DNA of 11,510 bases, taken from contig JAKPQU010000378.1 in assembly GCA_029555925.1 (NCBI GenBank), forward strand, positions 1-11,510. The letters are read 5' to 3'. The position numbers and the translations under genes are program-made. The stretch's first letter is position 1. Each line of letters begins with the position of its first letter. Shown piece after piece: positions 6,131 through 11,510 of the stretch. The DNA is from Bacillota bacterium (GTDB lineage Bacteria > Eremiobacterota > SpSt-956 > JAKJGF01). The notes beneath the pieces are model-generated. The model saw nothing but the letters and a program-made list of their open reading frames with translations, searched no databases and had not been told where the DNA came from.

Positions 6131-6169
6131 AGGCGGTCAGGTGGTCAGAATCCAACCACCTGACCGCCT
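6131..6169. repeat. Perfect 15-bp hairpin in the fliG-fliH spacer
   Basis: AGGCGGTCAGGTGGT at 6131-6145 is exactly complementary to 6155-6169, with a 9-base loop. In the transcribed sense it starts 9 bases past the fliG stop and ends about 8 bases before the fliH SD. The stem is GC-rich, so a stable mRNA hairpin is expected. No U-run follows (CTATTTTCAG), so it is not an ordinary terminator. It could protect the upstream mRNA 3' end or mark a processing point, or be a dispersed palindromic repeat. Confidence 0.85.
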
Positions 6170-6178
6170 TTATGTTAA

Positions 6179-7177
6179 TTAAGAAGCAATCCTTACTTTT
6201 CCCAGTGATACTAAATTTCTGAGTATATTTCTTATTTCCTGCTGTGCAGCTCTTACCTGATCTTCATCAACCCTTCCGGAAGGGAGGGCATCCATATCTT
6301 CTTTAAGGGCTTTTGCTGCTTCAGGAGCCATACATCTGTATACTCTCTTTACTATCTGCGGATCTGCTCCTTTCAGTGCCAGGATTAAATCTCTTGTATC
6401 TGCAAGACGAATTACTTCTCTCAATCCTTCATCATTTATATGCTGCAGATCATCAAAATCACAGAGTTTTCTTTTCAGATCCCTTACAAGTCCGGGATTT
6501 TTTCTTGTAAGTCCTGTAAGAATTCTTTCCTCCGTACTCTTATCTGCTTTGCTGAGGATATTCAATAATACTTCTCTTCCGTCAGCTTCCCCGTAATCTC
6601 CGCCTCCATCTATAAGGAATTTCAGCCTGTTCTGCAAAAGACTTTCTATTTCAACCAGTACATCAGGATCTACCTTCTGTATTTCAGCCAGTCTTCGTGC
6701 CACTTCTGTCTGGAGGCTGGCTGAAAGGCGCCTGAGTACATCTGACGCCTGTTTTGGCTCCAAATAAGAAAGAACCAGAGCTATCGACTGAGGATGTTCT
6801 CTCTTTAAGAGAGAAACTATAGCTTCCGGTTCAACCTGTCTTAAAAAACCAAGAGGTCTTTTACTGGCACTGACTATGTCTTTACCTTCTACTTCGGTAA
6901 GTCCTTCCTGAAGGACCTGTTCGGCGAAGCTTGTAGCAGCTCCGCCTCCCATGATATTGGTTGCCATCATATCCGATGGAGCAGAAGAACGGGAGAAAAA
7001 CTCTTCGATAACAGCATTTCTTACATCAGAAGATATATTTGGTAGCTTTGCAATTTCCGCACTTATCTCCTGGGTTTGTTCCGGAGAGAATTCTCTCATA
7101 ATTTGAGTCGATACCTCCGGTGGAAGAGATACTATGAGAATTGCTGTTTTCTGCTTTGCACTGAGATTTAATCCCAC
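6179..7177 (-). CDS. fliG: Flagellar motor switch/rotor protein FliG
   Basis: FliG joins the MS ring to the C ring. Its N-terminal domain binds FliF, the middle and C-terminal domains carry FliM contacts, and a charged C-terminal helix meets the stator for torque. The 332 residues match the usual length. EHPQ is at 127-130, the middle-domain hydrophobic segment SIALVLSYLEP at 131-141, and the C-terminal domain covers about 195-332. Aligned by eye to enterobacterial FliG, torque residues map as Lys264 to Lys269, Asp288/Asp289 to Glu293/Asp294 and Arg297 to Arg302. Arg281 maps to Glu286 and the acidic residue at 284 maps to Lys289, a local charge exchange. The start is GTG, with a GAGGAAG SD about 10 bases upstream. 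It lies 29 bases after fliF. Confidence 0.97.
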   Translation of the reverse strand: MGLNLSAKQKTAILIVSLPPEVSTQIMREFSPEQTQEISAEIAKLPNISSDVRNAVIEEFFSRSSAPSDMMATNIMGGGAATSFAEQVLQEGLTEVEGKDIVSASKRPLGFLRQVEPEAIVSLLKREHPQSIALVLSYLEPKQASDVLRRLSASLQTEVARRLAEIQKVDPDVLVEIESLLQNRLKFLIDGGGDYGEADGREVLLNILSKADKSTEERILTGLTRKNPGLVRDLKRKLCDFDDLQHINDEGLREVIRLADTRDLILALKGADPQIVKRVYRCMAPEAAKALKEDMDALPSGRVDEDQVRAAQQEIRNILRNLVSLGKVRIAS

Positions 7178-7206
7178 TATATAAACACTTCCTCGCTAAT
7201 TGACTG

Positions 7207-8994
7207 CTATTTCTCTGACATCCATGATGTCTTTAATAATTCAGCTACTTTGTTTGGCTTTTCTTTTGCCATTCTGGTAAGCTGATCGCATGATACTGTA
7301 GTATTATTGGATGATGGTGCTACAGTTCTGCCACTCTTGTCACTTAACAAATCTGAAATAGGATTGATTGATGAGCCGGGACCTGCTGTAAGATGGAGCT
7401 GCATTTTCTCTTTATTGCTCTTCTTCTGTTTTGCAAGGAACATTGCAAATATTACTAACAGAACAAGTACTGTACCTGCTGCTGCCCATGCAACCACTGC
7501 TTTATTTACTGCAGGAAGACTGGCTTTATTGCCAGGTCTTTCTCCTACTGGAGCACTTAACATCTCTTTACGCATAATATCATATTCAGAGGTCTTGAAG
7601 GGGAAATTACTTACACTTACCACATCTCCTCTGCTGGGATCAAGACCTACTGAAGCAGCTACTGCATTCTTTATCTGCTCAACCCTGTTTTCCGGCTGAT
7701 TGTTAAGCATAAGAGCAACTGTTATTCTTTCTACCTGCCCCGGAGCCTGTATTGTTTCAACATTTCTTTCGTTAATTACATAATTGGTCTGCTTGTCTGT
7801 ACTTATATAGTCAGAACCTTTTTTACTGCTGCTGCCACCGGATGGTGCCACGCCGCTGCTGTCTCCGCCTTTATTATTATAAGTTTCGGTTTTTACTGCT
7901 TCGCTGAGAACATAAACACCGCTGTTGGATGCTACTACCTGATCTCCACCACCTACAGGCTGGACTCCTCCTGCATGATTTACTCCTACAGTTCTTCCAC
8001 CTATAGTGATATAACCATCATTACCACCGCCTGAGCCTGCGCTGGTTTCAGAATCACTTGAGGAAACAGCCATCTGACTGTTGGTTCCTCCTCCGGGATT
8101 ACCATAGACTTTCATACTGGTTTTCTGTTGATCAAAATTAAGGCTTGTCTTGACTTCTACTGCAGCTTCACCTGTTCCAAGGGTTCTATCCAGGAGTGAT
8201 TGTGCTCTGTCTGTAAGTTCTTTGTCAAATTCTTTCTGTCTCTGCATCTGTGTGCTGGAGGTAGGCATTCCCAGAGGGTCTTCTTCCGATGCTACGAGAG
8301 CCGAAAGGGTAACTCCCCTCTGATCCACTACCTGAACATTTTCCGGTGACAGTCTTGCTACTGAGCCGGAAACTAAATTAATAATACCCTGTATTTGAGA
8401 TTTCGATACATTGTAACCATTTTTTGTTTCTATCATAATAGTTGCTTTGGCGGGCTGTTTGTCTTCTTCAAAAAGACTTTCATCGGGCAGTACCACTCTT
8501 ACTCTTGCATTTATTATACCTTCCATTGATACAATAGAAGTCTCGATTTCTCCTTCCAGAGCATGGAGATGTGCTGCCTGTCTGTCTGCTTCTGTATCGG
8601 AAAATCCTGTCTTAATAGTGGCAAAACTCTGTCTTGCACCTCTTGGAAGACCTAAATCTGAAAGATGGGAGAGCATTTTTGCCTTAAGCTGGCGCTGTGC
8701 CATAATATAAGAGGTTTTATCACCTTTTACTATATTGAATTCTACACCTTCTGTATAACCCATAGAGTTTAATTCTTTTTTGATTTCATCTATGTCTTCT
8801 GCTGTGAGTTCCTTTGTATAAAGTCTTTCCATTGTAAAGTTAGGAGCACGATACCCCCAGTACCAGACTCCGGCTGATATAAGGCCTATGAAAACAAGAA
8901 CGATACCTAACTGTACATAAAGTGGTAAAGACATAACTTTTTTCAGTATGTCATCCATTTTATTAGCCTTTTTTTCATTCTCTGTTCCTGCCAT
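7207..8994 (-). CDS. fliF: Flagellar MS-ring protein FliF
   Basis: FliF builds the membrane-embedded MS ring that houses the export gate and carries FliG. The product has 595 residues against a usual 520-570. Membrane helix 1 is at about 28-48 and helix 2 at about 499-521. Between them lie the ring-building (secretin/YscJ-like) domains, with LPRGARQSFATIKTGFS near 116-132 and RVRVVLPDESLF near 164-175. Residues about 299-395 are Gly/Ser-rich, which accounts for the extra length and falls in the beta-collar region. The C-terminal segment (CDQLTRMAKEKPNKVAELLK, 569-588) matches the FliG-binding helices. The ATG follows AGAGAGGTG by 6 bases. Confidence 0.97.
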   Translation of the reverse strand: MAGTENEKKANKMDDILKKVMSLPLYVQLGIVLVFIGLISAGVWYWGYRAPNFTMERLYTKELTAEDIDEIKKELNSMGYTEGVEFNIVKGDKTSYIMAQRQLKAKMLSHLSDLGLPRGARQSFATIKTGFSDTEADRQAAHLHALEGEIETSIVSMEGIINARVRVVLPDESLFEEDKQPAKATIMIETKNGYNVSKSQIQGIINLVSGSVARLSPENVQVVDQRGVTLSALVASEEDPLGMPTSSTQMQRQKEFDKELTDRAQSLLDRTLGTGEAAVEVKTSLNFDQQKTSMKVYGNPGGGTNSQMAVSSSDSETSAGSGGGNDGYITIGGRTVGVNHAGGVQPVGGGDQVVASNSGVYVLSEAVKTETYNNKGGDSSGVAPSGGSSSKKGSDYISTDKQTNYVINERNVETIQAPGQVERITVALMLNNQPENRVEQIKNAVAASVGLDPSRGDVVSVSNFPFKTSEYDIMRKEMLSAPVGERPGNKASLPAVNKAVVAWAAAGTVLVLLVIFAMFLAKQKKSNKEKMQLHLTAGPGSSINPISDLLSDKSGRTVAPSSNNTTVSCDQLTRMAKEKPNKVAELLKTSWMSEK

Positions 8995-9064
8995 TTAAAA
9001 CACCTCTCTTTTTTATTTTATGCAAAACCTTTAAGATCTATAATTATATCTATTTATAAAAAGA

Positions 9065-9376
9065 TTAGAGCTGCATCTGGAATAACTGACTGCATGCCTG
9101 AGTAATCTTGGTTGTGATCTGAGTTGTAAGATGAAGGGCTATTTTTGCTTTCTGACCTGCTATGGAAACTTCATGCATTTCTATATCTCCGCCCATTGCT
9201 ACAATACGCCCTGTCTGCCCTGCATAATACATAGCCTTATTGGCACTTGAAAAAGCCTTTGAAAACAGATTACCAAATCCTTCTGTTTCTTCCTGAGGCT
9301 TTCCTGCTTCCTTTGTAAAGGACATATCAATAGGTTTTATACTGCTTCTACCGATTGAACCGATTTGATCGAACAT
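9065..9376 (-). CDS. fliE: Flagellar MS ring-rod junction protein FliE
   Basis: FliE is the first exported axial subunit and joins the export gate/MS ring to the proximal rod. The 103 residues match the usual 95-115. The N-terminal half is variable. The conserved C-terminal half has GFGNLFSKAFSSANK (33-47) and the family box HEVSIAGQKAKIALHLTTQI (68-87), ending in LFQMQL, equivalent to the usual (I/L)MRMQ(V/I) terminus. The ATG follows AAGGAGGTG by 8 bases. It lies 26 bases after flgC, and the 70-base gap to fliF is plain A/T-rich sequence with no other signal. Confidence 0.95.
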   Translation of the reverse strand: MFDQIGSIGRSSIKPIDMSFTKEAGKPQEETEGFGNLFSKAFSSANKAMYYAGQTGRIVAMGGDIEMHEVSIAGQKAKIALHLTTQITTKITQACSQLFQMQL

Positions 9377-9402
9377 TACTTTCGCACCTCCTTAAAATAG
9401 CT

Positions 9403-9855
9403 CTATTGTTTTCCTATATCCATTGCAGTCTGTAACATTTTCTTTGCATTCTGTATTGCAGTTGAATTGGCTTCATAGGCCCTGCTGGCCTGTATCATAT
9501 TGGTCATCTCAGAAATTACATTTACATTCGAAACTTCTACAAAACCTTCTTTATTCGCATTGGGATTTGAAGGATCGTAAATTTTTCTTACAGAACTGTT
9601 ATCTTCTACAACTCCTGTAACTTTTACTCCGCCACCTTTGCTCCTACCTCTTATTTCATTGCCCATTGCTCCGCCGCATGGAATAACGAACTGAGGCGTA
9701 TCTTCTGTTTCCAGAAGGGCTACTTTTCTTTTATAGGCTTTCCCGTCTTCACCTACAGAATTGACATTTGCCAAGTTCTGAGAAATAACATCCATCTGCA
9801 TTCTCTGTGCAGTCATACCTGAAGCGCTTATTTCCATTGCTTGAAAGAAACCCAT
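9403..9855 (-). CDS. flgC: Flagellar proximal rod protein FlgC
   Basis: FlgC forms part of the proximal rod that crosses the periplasm or cell wall. The 150 residues are slightly longer than the usual 130-150. The axial-protein signature QNLANVNS is at 26-33, followed by VGEDGKAYKRK. The FlgC-specific loop YDPSNPNANKEGFV is at 93-106. The C-terminal helix begins SNVNVISEM (109-117) and includes ASRAYEAN (123-130). The ATG follows AAGGAGG by 8 bases. The gap after flgB is 34 bases, typical of tight co-transcription. Confidence 0.97.
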   Translation of the reverse strand: MGFFQAMEISASGMTAQRMQMDVISQNLANVNSVGEDGKAYKRKVALLETEDTPQFVIPCGGAMGNEIRGRSKGGGVKVTGVVEDNSSVRKIYDPSNPNANKEGFVEVSNVNVISEMTNMIQASRAYEANSTAIQNAKKMLQTAMDIGKQ

Positions 9856-9889
9856 ATATCATTCCTCCTTCATAAATAAATAACATAAA

Positions 9890-10303
9890 TTATTTCACTG
9901 TGTCTATAACATAACTTACACCGGACAGTAAACCACCAATTTTGCTTGCCATCTGTTGATAGATCATCTGGTTTTGAACTGATTTTACCATTTCCTGGTT
10001 AATATCCAGTTTCCCACTCTGGTAATTTACAGGCATTTTAAAGCTGGCCATATCAAAGTGTCCGAATTTAATGTGCCGTGGATCTGATACCTGAGCAGTT
10101 ACAGTTTTGTTTTTTGTATGTGGATTTACAAAACCTTCCTGTGCTACAGCCTGCCTCATAGTTTCCTCGAAGGCTACATCCTTTGCCTGATAACCCGGAG
10201 TATTGATGTTTGCGAGATTTTCCGATAATACCTTTTGTCTGAGAGATGCTGCGTCAAGAGCTTTCTCGTAGAAAGCACACATTTCATTTACTTGACCTAA
10301 CAA
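9890..10303 (-). CDS. flgB: Flagellar proximal rod protein FlgB
   Basis: FlgB is a proximal rod subunit that stacks on FliE. The 137 residues match the usual 130-140. The axial signature ENLANINTPGY is intact at 28-38, followed by AKDVAFEE. The C-terminal region keeps QMIYQQMASKIGG, equivalent to the usual (Y)QxL(A)xxxxKxxxL ending. The start codon is TTG, set 8 bases after a strong AAAGGAGG; no ATG or GTG nearby fits that SD and the family N-terminus. It is the first gene of the cluster and has a leader of about 95 bases from the predicted promoter. Confidence 0.95.
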   Translation of the reverse strand: MLGQVNEMCAFYEKALDAASLRQKVLSENLANINTPGYQAKDVAFEETMRQAVAQEGFVNPHTKNKTVTAQVSDPRHIKFGHFDMASFKMPVNYQSGKLDINQEMVKSVQNQMIYQQMASKIGGLLSGVSYVIDTVK

Positions 10304-10405
10304 TGTTATCTCCTCCTTTCATACTTCTTTATCTTTAAAATTAATTTCTAACTTTGTTGAAGATATTTCTTTTCATTAGTATATTAAACGATCATTATTA
10401 AAAAA

Positions 10406-10434
10406 ATATTAGCAAATTGTTAAAATTTTGTTAA
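10406..10434 (-). promoter_or_regulatory. Predicted sigma-A-type promoter of the flagellar cluster
   Basis: On the minus strand TTAACA (10429-10434) is followed by 17 bases and TAATAT (10406-10411). The minus-35 differs from TTGACA by one base and the minus-10 from TATAAT by two. Transcription would start near 10399, about 95 bases before the flgB TTG. The start of the minus-35, AGTTAACA, is shared with the 37-bp blocks upstream of the transglycosylase gene and fliK. I found no good sigma-28 or sigma-54 site here. Confidence 0.45.
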
Positions 10435-10477
10435 CTTAAGATTCTGTCTGAGAATATAATGATTTTATATTTTAAAA

Positions 10478-10506
10478 TTGCAAATTACTTTTCAGTAAAT
10501 TATAAT
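10478..10506 (+). promoter_or_regulatory. Predicted sigma-A-type promoter of the DUF3006 gene
   Basis: TTGCAA (10478-10483), a 17-base spacer and a perfect TATAAT (10501-10506) point rightward. Transcription would start near 10513, giving a leader of about 135 bases that contains the heptamer hairpin at 10554-10615. The site is divergent from the flagellar promoter, with only 43 bases between the two minus-35 boxes, so one regulator could affect both. Confidence 0.6.
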
Positions 10507-10553
10507 AGGTCTGTAATATAGTTAGTGTCATAAATATCTATAACGAATAACCT

Positions 10554-10615
10554 CGTAATGCGTAAAGCTTAATGCGTGATGTCAACCTGTCACTCATTAC
10601 GTGTCATGCCTTACG
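10554..10615 (+). repeat. Decayed heptamer inverted repeat in the DUF3006 leader
   Basis: The left arm divides into CGTAATG, CGTAAAG, CTTAATG, CGTGATG (10554-10581). After a short loop the right arm divides into TGTCACT, CATTACG, TGTCATG, CCTTACG (10588-10615). The arms are imperfectly complementary. It has the same architecture and unit consensus (CGTRAYG) as the cleaner copy at 10941-11011, and looks like an older, diverged member. It lies between the predicted promoter and the SD of the DUF3006 gene. Confidence 0.6.
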
Positions 10616-10647
10616 CTTTATGAATATTAAAGAGGTGTTTATTATTA

Positions 10648-10848
10648 ATGAAAGTAATAATCGATAGATTTGAAGAAAACTATGCTGTTGTAGAACTTTC
10701 TGATAAAAAAACAGTCAATCTTCCTCTGGAACTGGTACCGGAAGGTGGGAAAGAAGGAGATGTTTTAGATATAAGTATTGATTATAATGAGACAAATAAA
10801 AGAAAAGAAGAAATAGAAAATTTGATGGAAGATATGTGGAAAGAGTGA
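10648..10848 (+). CDS. DUF3006 family protein
   Basis: This 66-residue cytoplasmic protein has the DUF3006 pattern: MKVIIDRFEENYAVVEL, then an LPLELVPEGGKEGDVLDI segment, then a Lys/Glu-rich tail ending in a helix with LMEDMW. The family is about 65-75 residues, usually predicted as a small beta-rich domain plus a C-terminal helix, and has no established biochemical role. The ATG follows AGAGGTG by 10 bases. A good sigma-A-like promoter lies 142 bases upstream, with a heptamer hairpin between. It is divergent from the flagellar cluster and is followed after 219 bases by the PqaA-type gene. Whether it shares a transcript with that gene is unclear, since a long inverted repeat lies between them. 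Confidence 0.9.
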   Translation: MKVIIDRFEENYAVVELSDKKTVNLPLELVPEGGKEGDVLDISIDYNETNKRKEEIENLMEDMWKE

Positions 10849-10940
10849 TTTGTTTTGATTGCCGAAACAATGTAAAAAGCATCCAAAAAACTATAAATAG
10901 TAAGGAATGGCAGTTAAATAAATGTTTCAAATATATTAAT

Positions 10941-11011
10941 CGTGACGCGTAACGCGTAATGCGTGATGTGCAGGGATTAAACCCGTCACGCGTCACGCGT
11001 TACGCGTCACG
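10941..11011. repeat. Large heptamer inverted repeat (4 + 4 units) between DUF3006 and PqaA-type genes
   Basis: The left arm is CGTGACG, CGTAACG, CGTAATG, CGTGATG (10941-10968). The right arm is CGTCACG, CGTCACG, CGTTACG, CGTCACG (10984-11011), with a 15-base loop. The 28-bp stem has one mismatch and two G-U pairs as RNA. The two outer unit pairs are perfectly complementary and the inner ones have drifted. No U-run follows, so it is not a standard terminator, though so stable a hairpin may still affect transcription or mRNA stability. Confidence 0.85.
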
Positions 11012-11067
11012 ACGACTGAAATTCTAATAAGTTATGAAATACACTATAAAAAGAAAGGAATGTTTTT

Positions 11068-11510
11068 ATGTATAAAAAAACGTTATTAATTATAGTTTTT
11101 TCTATGTTTATTCTCTCCAATCAATGTATGGCAAATCTTTCTTCCTATATAAAGAAACCCGAGCCTGACTATATGTGGGAAAAGGTTTCCCAGAAGGATG
11201 TTTCAGGGGGAAATATATATGAATTACATATGATTTCTCAGAAATGGGAAGGAATTATATGGAATCATAAAATTCAGGTTTTTTATCCTGATAAGATAGA
11301 ACATCCCGGGGTCTGTACTGTGTTTAATACAGGCGGTAGCGGCCATTCTATGGTTGATCTTGCCGGTATTACTCTTGCCAGATCGTGTGGTACCCCTCTT
11401 GCAGTCCTCTGGAATGTACCCAATCAGCCTCTCTTTGATGGAAAAAGAGAAGATGCCCTTGTTGCTTATAGTTTTTTAAAGTTTTTTGAGACAGGTAATG
11501 AGGACTGGCC
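11068..11510 (+). CDS. PhoPQ-activated pathogenicity-related (PqaA-type) exported protein, 3' end beyond window
   Basis: The frame runs open for 147 codons to the window edge. Residues 1-22 look like a Sec signal peptide: Lys3-Lys4, a hydrophobic core LLIIVFSMFIL, and likely cleavage after Cys-Met-Ala. Cys20 follows SNQ, a poor lipobox, so a lipoprotein is less likely. The mature part shows the PhoPQ_related family pattern: YMWEKV at 35-40, SQKWEGIIWNHKIQVFYP at 57-74, FNTGGSG at 86-92, and VPNQPLFDGKREDALVAY at 117-134. The family is predicted to adopt an alpha/beta-hydrolase fold; its active-site region would lie past the window. In Salmonella, PqaA is PhoP/PhoQ-regulated and linked to antimicrobial-peptide resistance; that should not be carried over here. 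The ATG follows AAAGGAA by 7 bases. Confidence 0.88.
   Translation, partial: MYKKTLLIIVFSMFILSNQCMANLSSYIKKPEPDYMWEKVSQKDVSGGNIYELHMISQKWEGIIWNHKIQVFYPDKIEHPGVCTVFNTGGSGHSMVDLAGITLARSCGTPLAVLWNVPNQPLFDGKREDALVAYSFLKFFETGNEDW

Noticed and set aside
10850..10870. TTGTTT/AAACAA hairpin just after the DUF3006 stop
   Set aside because: It is a six-pair A/T-rich stem with a nine-base loop and no T-run.
10715..10996. Minus-strand open frame of 93 codons opposite DUF3006
   Set aside because: It overlaps the clear DUF3006 gene, has skewed Leu/Phe-rich composition typical of an antisense shadow, and shows no family pattern.
10941..11011. CRISPR-like repeats
   Set aside because: The units are contiguous 7-mers without spacers, and the two arms form one inverted repeat.
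11045..11050. TATAAA as a promoter minus-10 for the PqaA-type gene
   Set aside because: There is no minus-35 at suitable spacing, and the start site would fall at or beyond the SD.

Overview
The window is an A+T-rich bacterial segment dominated by one flagellar export/basal-body gene cluster on the minus strand. In transcription order (right to left) it reads flgB, flgC, fliE, fliF, fliG, fliH, fliI, fliJ, a soluble lytic transglycosylase gene, fliK, and a short hook/rod-family gene. The run flgB to fliK matches the classical order seen in Bacillota and several deep-branching flagellated phyla. To the right of a divergent promoter region lie two plus-strand genes: a 66-residue DUF3006 protein, and the first 147 codons of an exported PhoPQ-activated pathogenicity-related (PqaA-type) protein that runs off the window. 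The organism cannot be fixed from this sequence. PqaA-type proteins occur in many bacterial groups. With the low GC, the Bacillota-like fla order and the intergenic heptamer arrays, they suggest either an atypical low-GC bacterium or a less-studied phylum; this is inference only.

Layout: 1-95 may hold the tail of a plus-strand gene. A terminator with A and T tracts on both sides (141-172) closes the flagellar cluster. 226-10303 is the flagellar cluster, with mostly short gaps and strong Shine-Dalgarno (SD) sequences; flgB starts at TTG, and fliG and fliK at GTG. 10304-10647 is a 344-base gene-free region with divergent sigma-A-like promoters and a decayed heptamer hairpin. 10849-11067 holds a large heptamer inverted repeat. 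The PqaA-type gene starts at 11068.

The flagellar products make up the rod (FlgB, FlgC, FliE), MS ring (FliF), rotor (FliG), export ATPase complex (FliH, FliI, FliJ), a rod-passage muralytic enzyme (inferred) and hook-length control (FliK). FlgD and a full-size FlgE, usual after fliK, are absent; a 271-residue axial protein with an altered N-terminal signature sits there instead.

The most striking non-coding signals are these. (1) Exact 7-bp-period arrays of several different unit sequences lie in five spacers, each unit carrying a TAA, TGA or TAG on one strand. (2) One such array separates the fliJ SD from its ATG, so that the ribosome-binding site lies inside a predicted hairpin. (3) A near-perfect 37-bp block is duplicated at matching distance upstream of the lytic transglycosylase gene and fliK, and looks like a shared promoter or regulator site. 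(4) In FliG the torque-helix charge pair is reversed relative to the enterobacterial protein.
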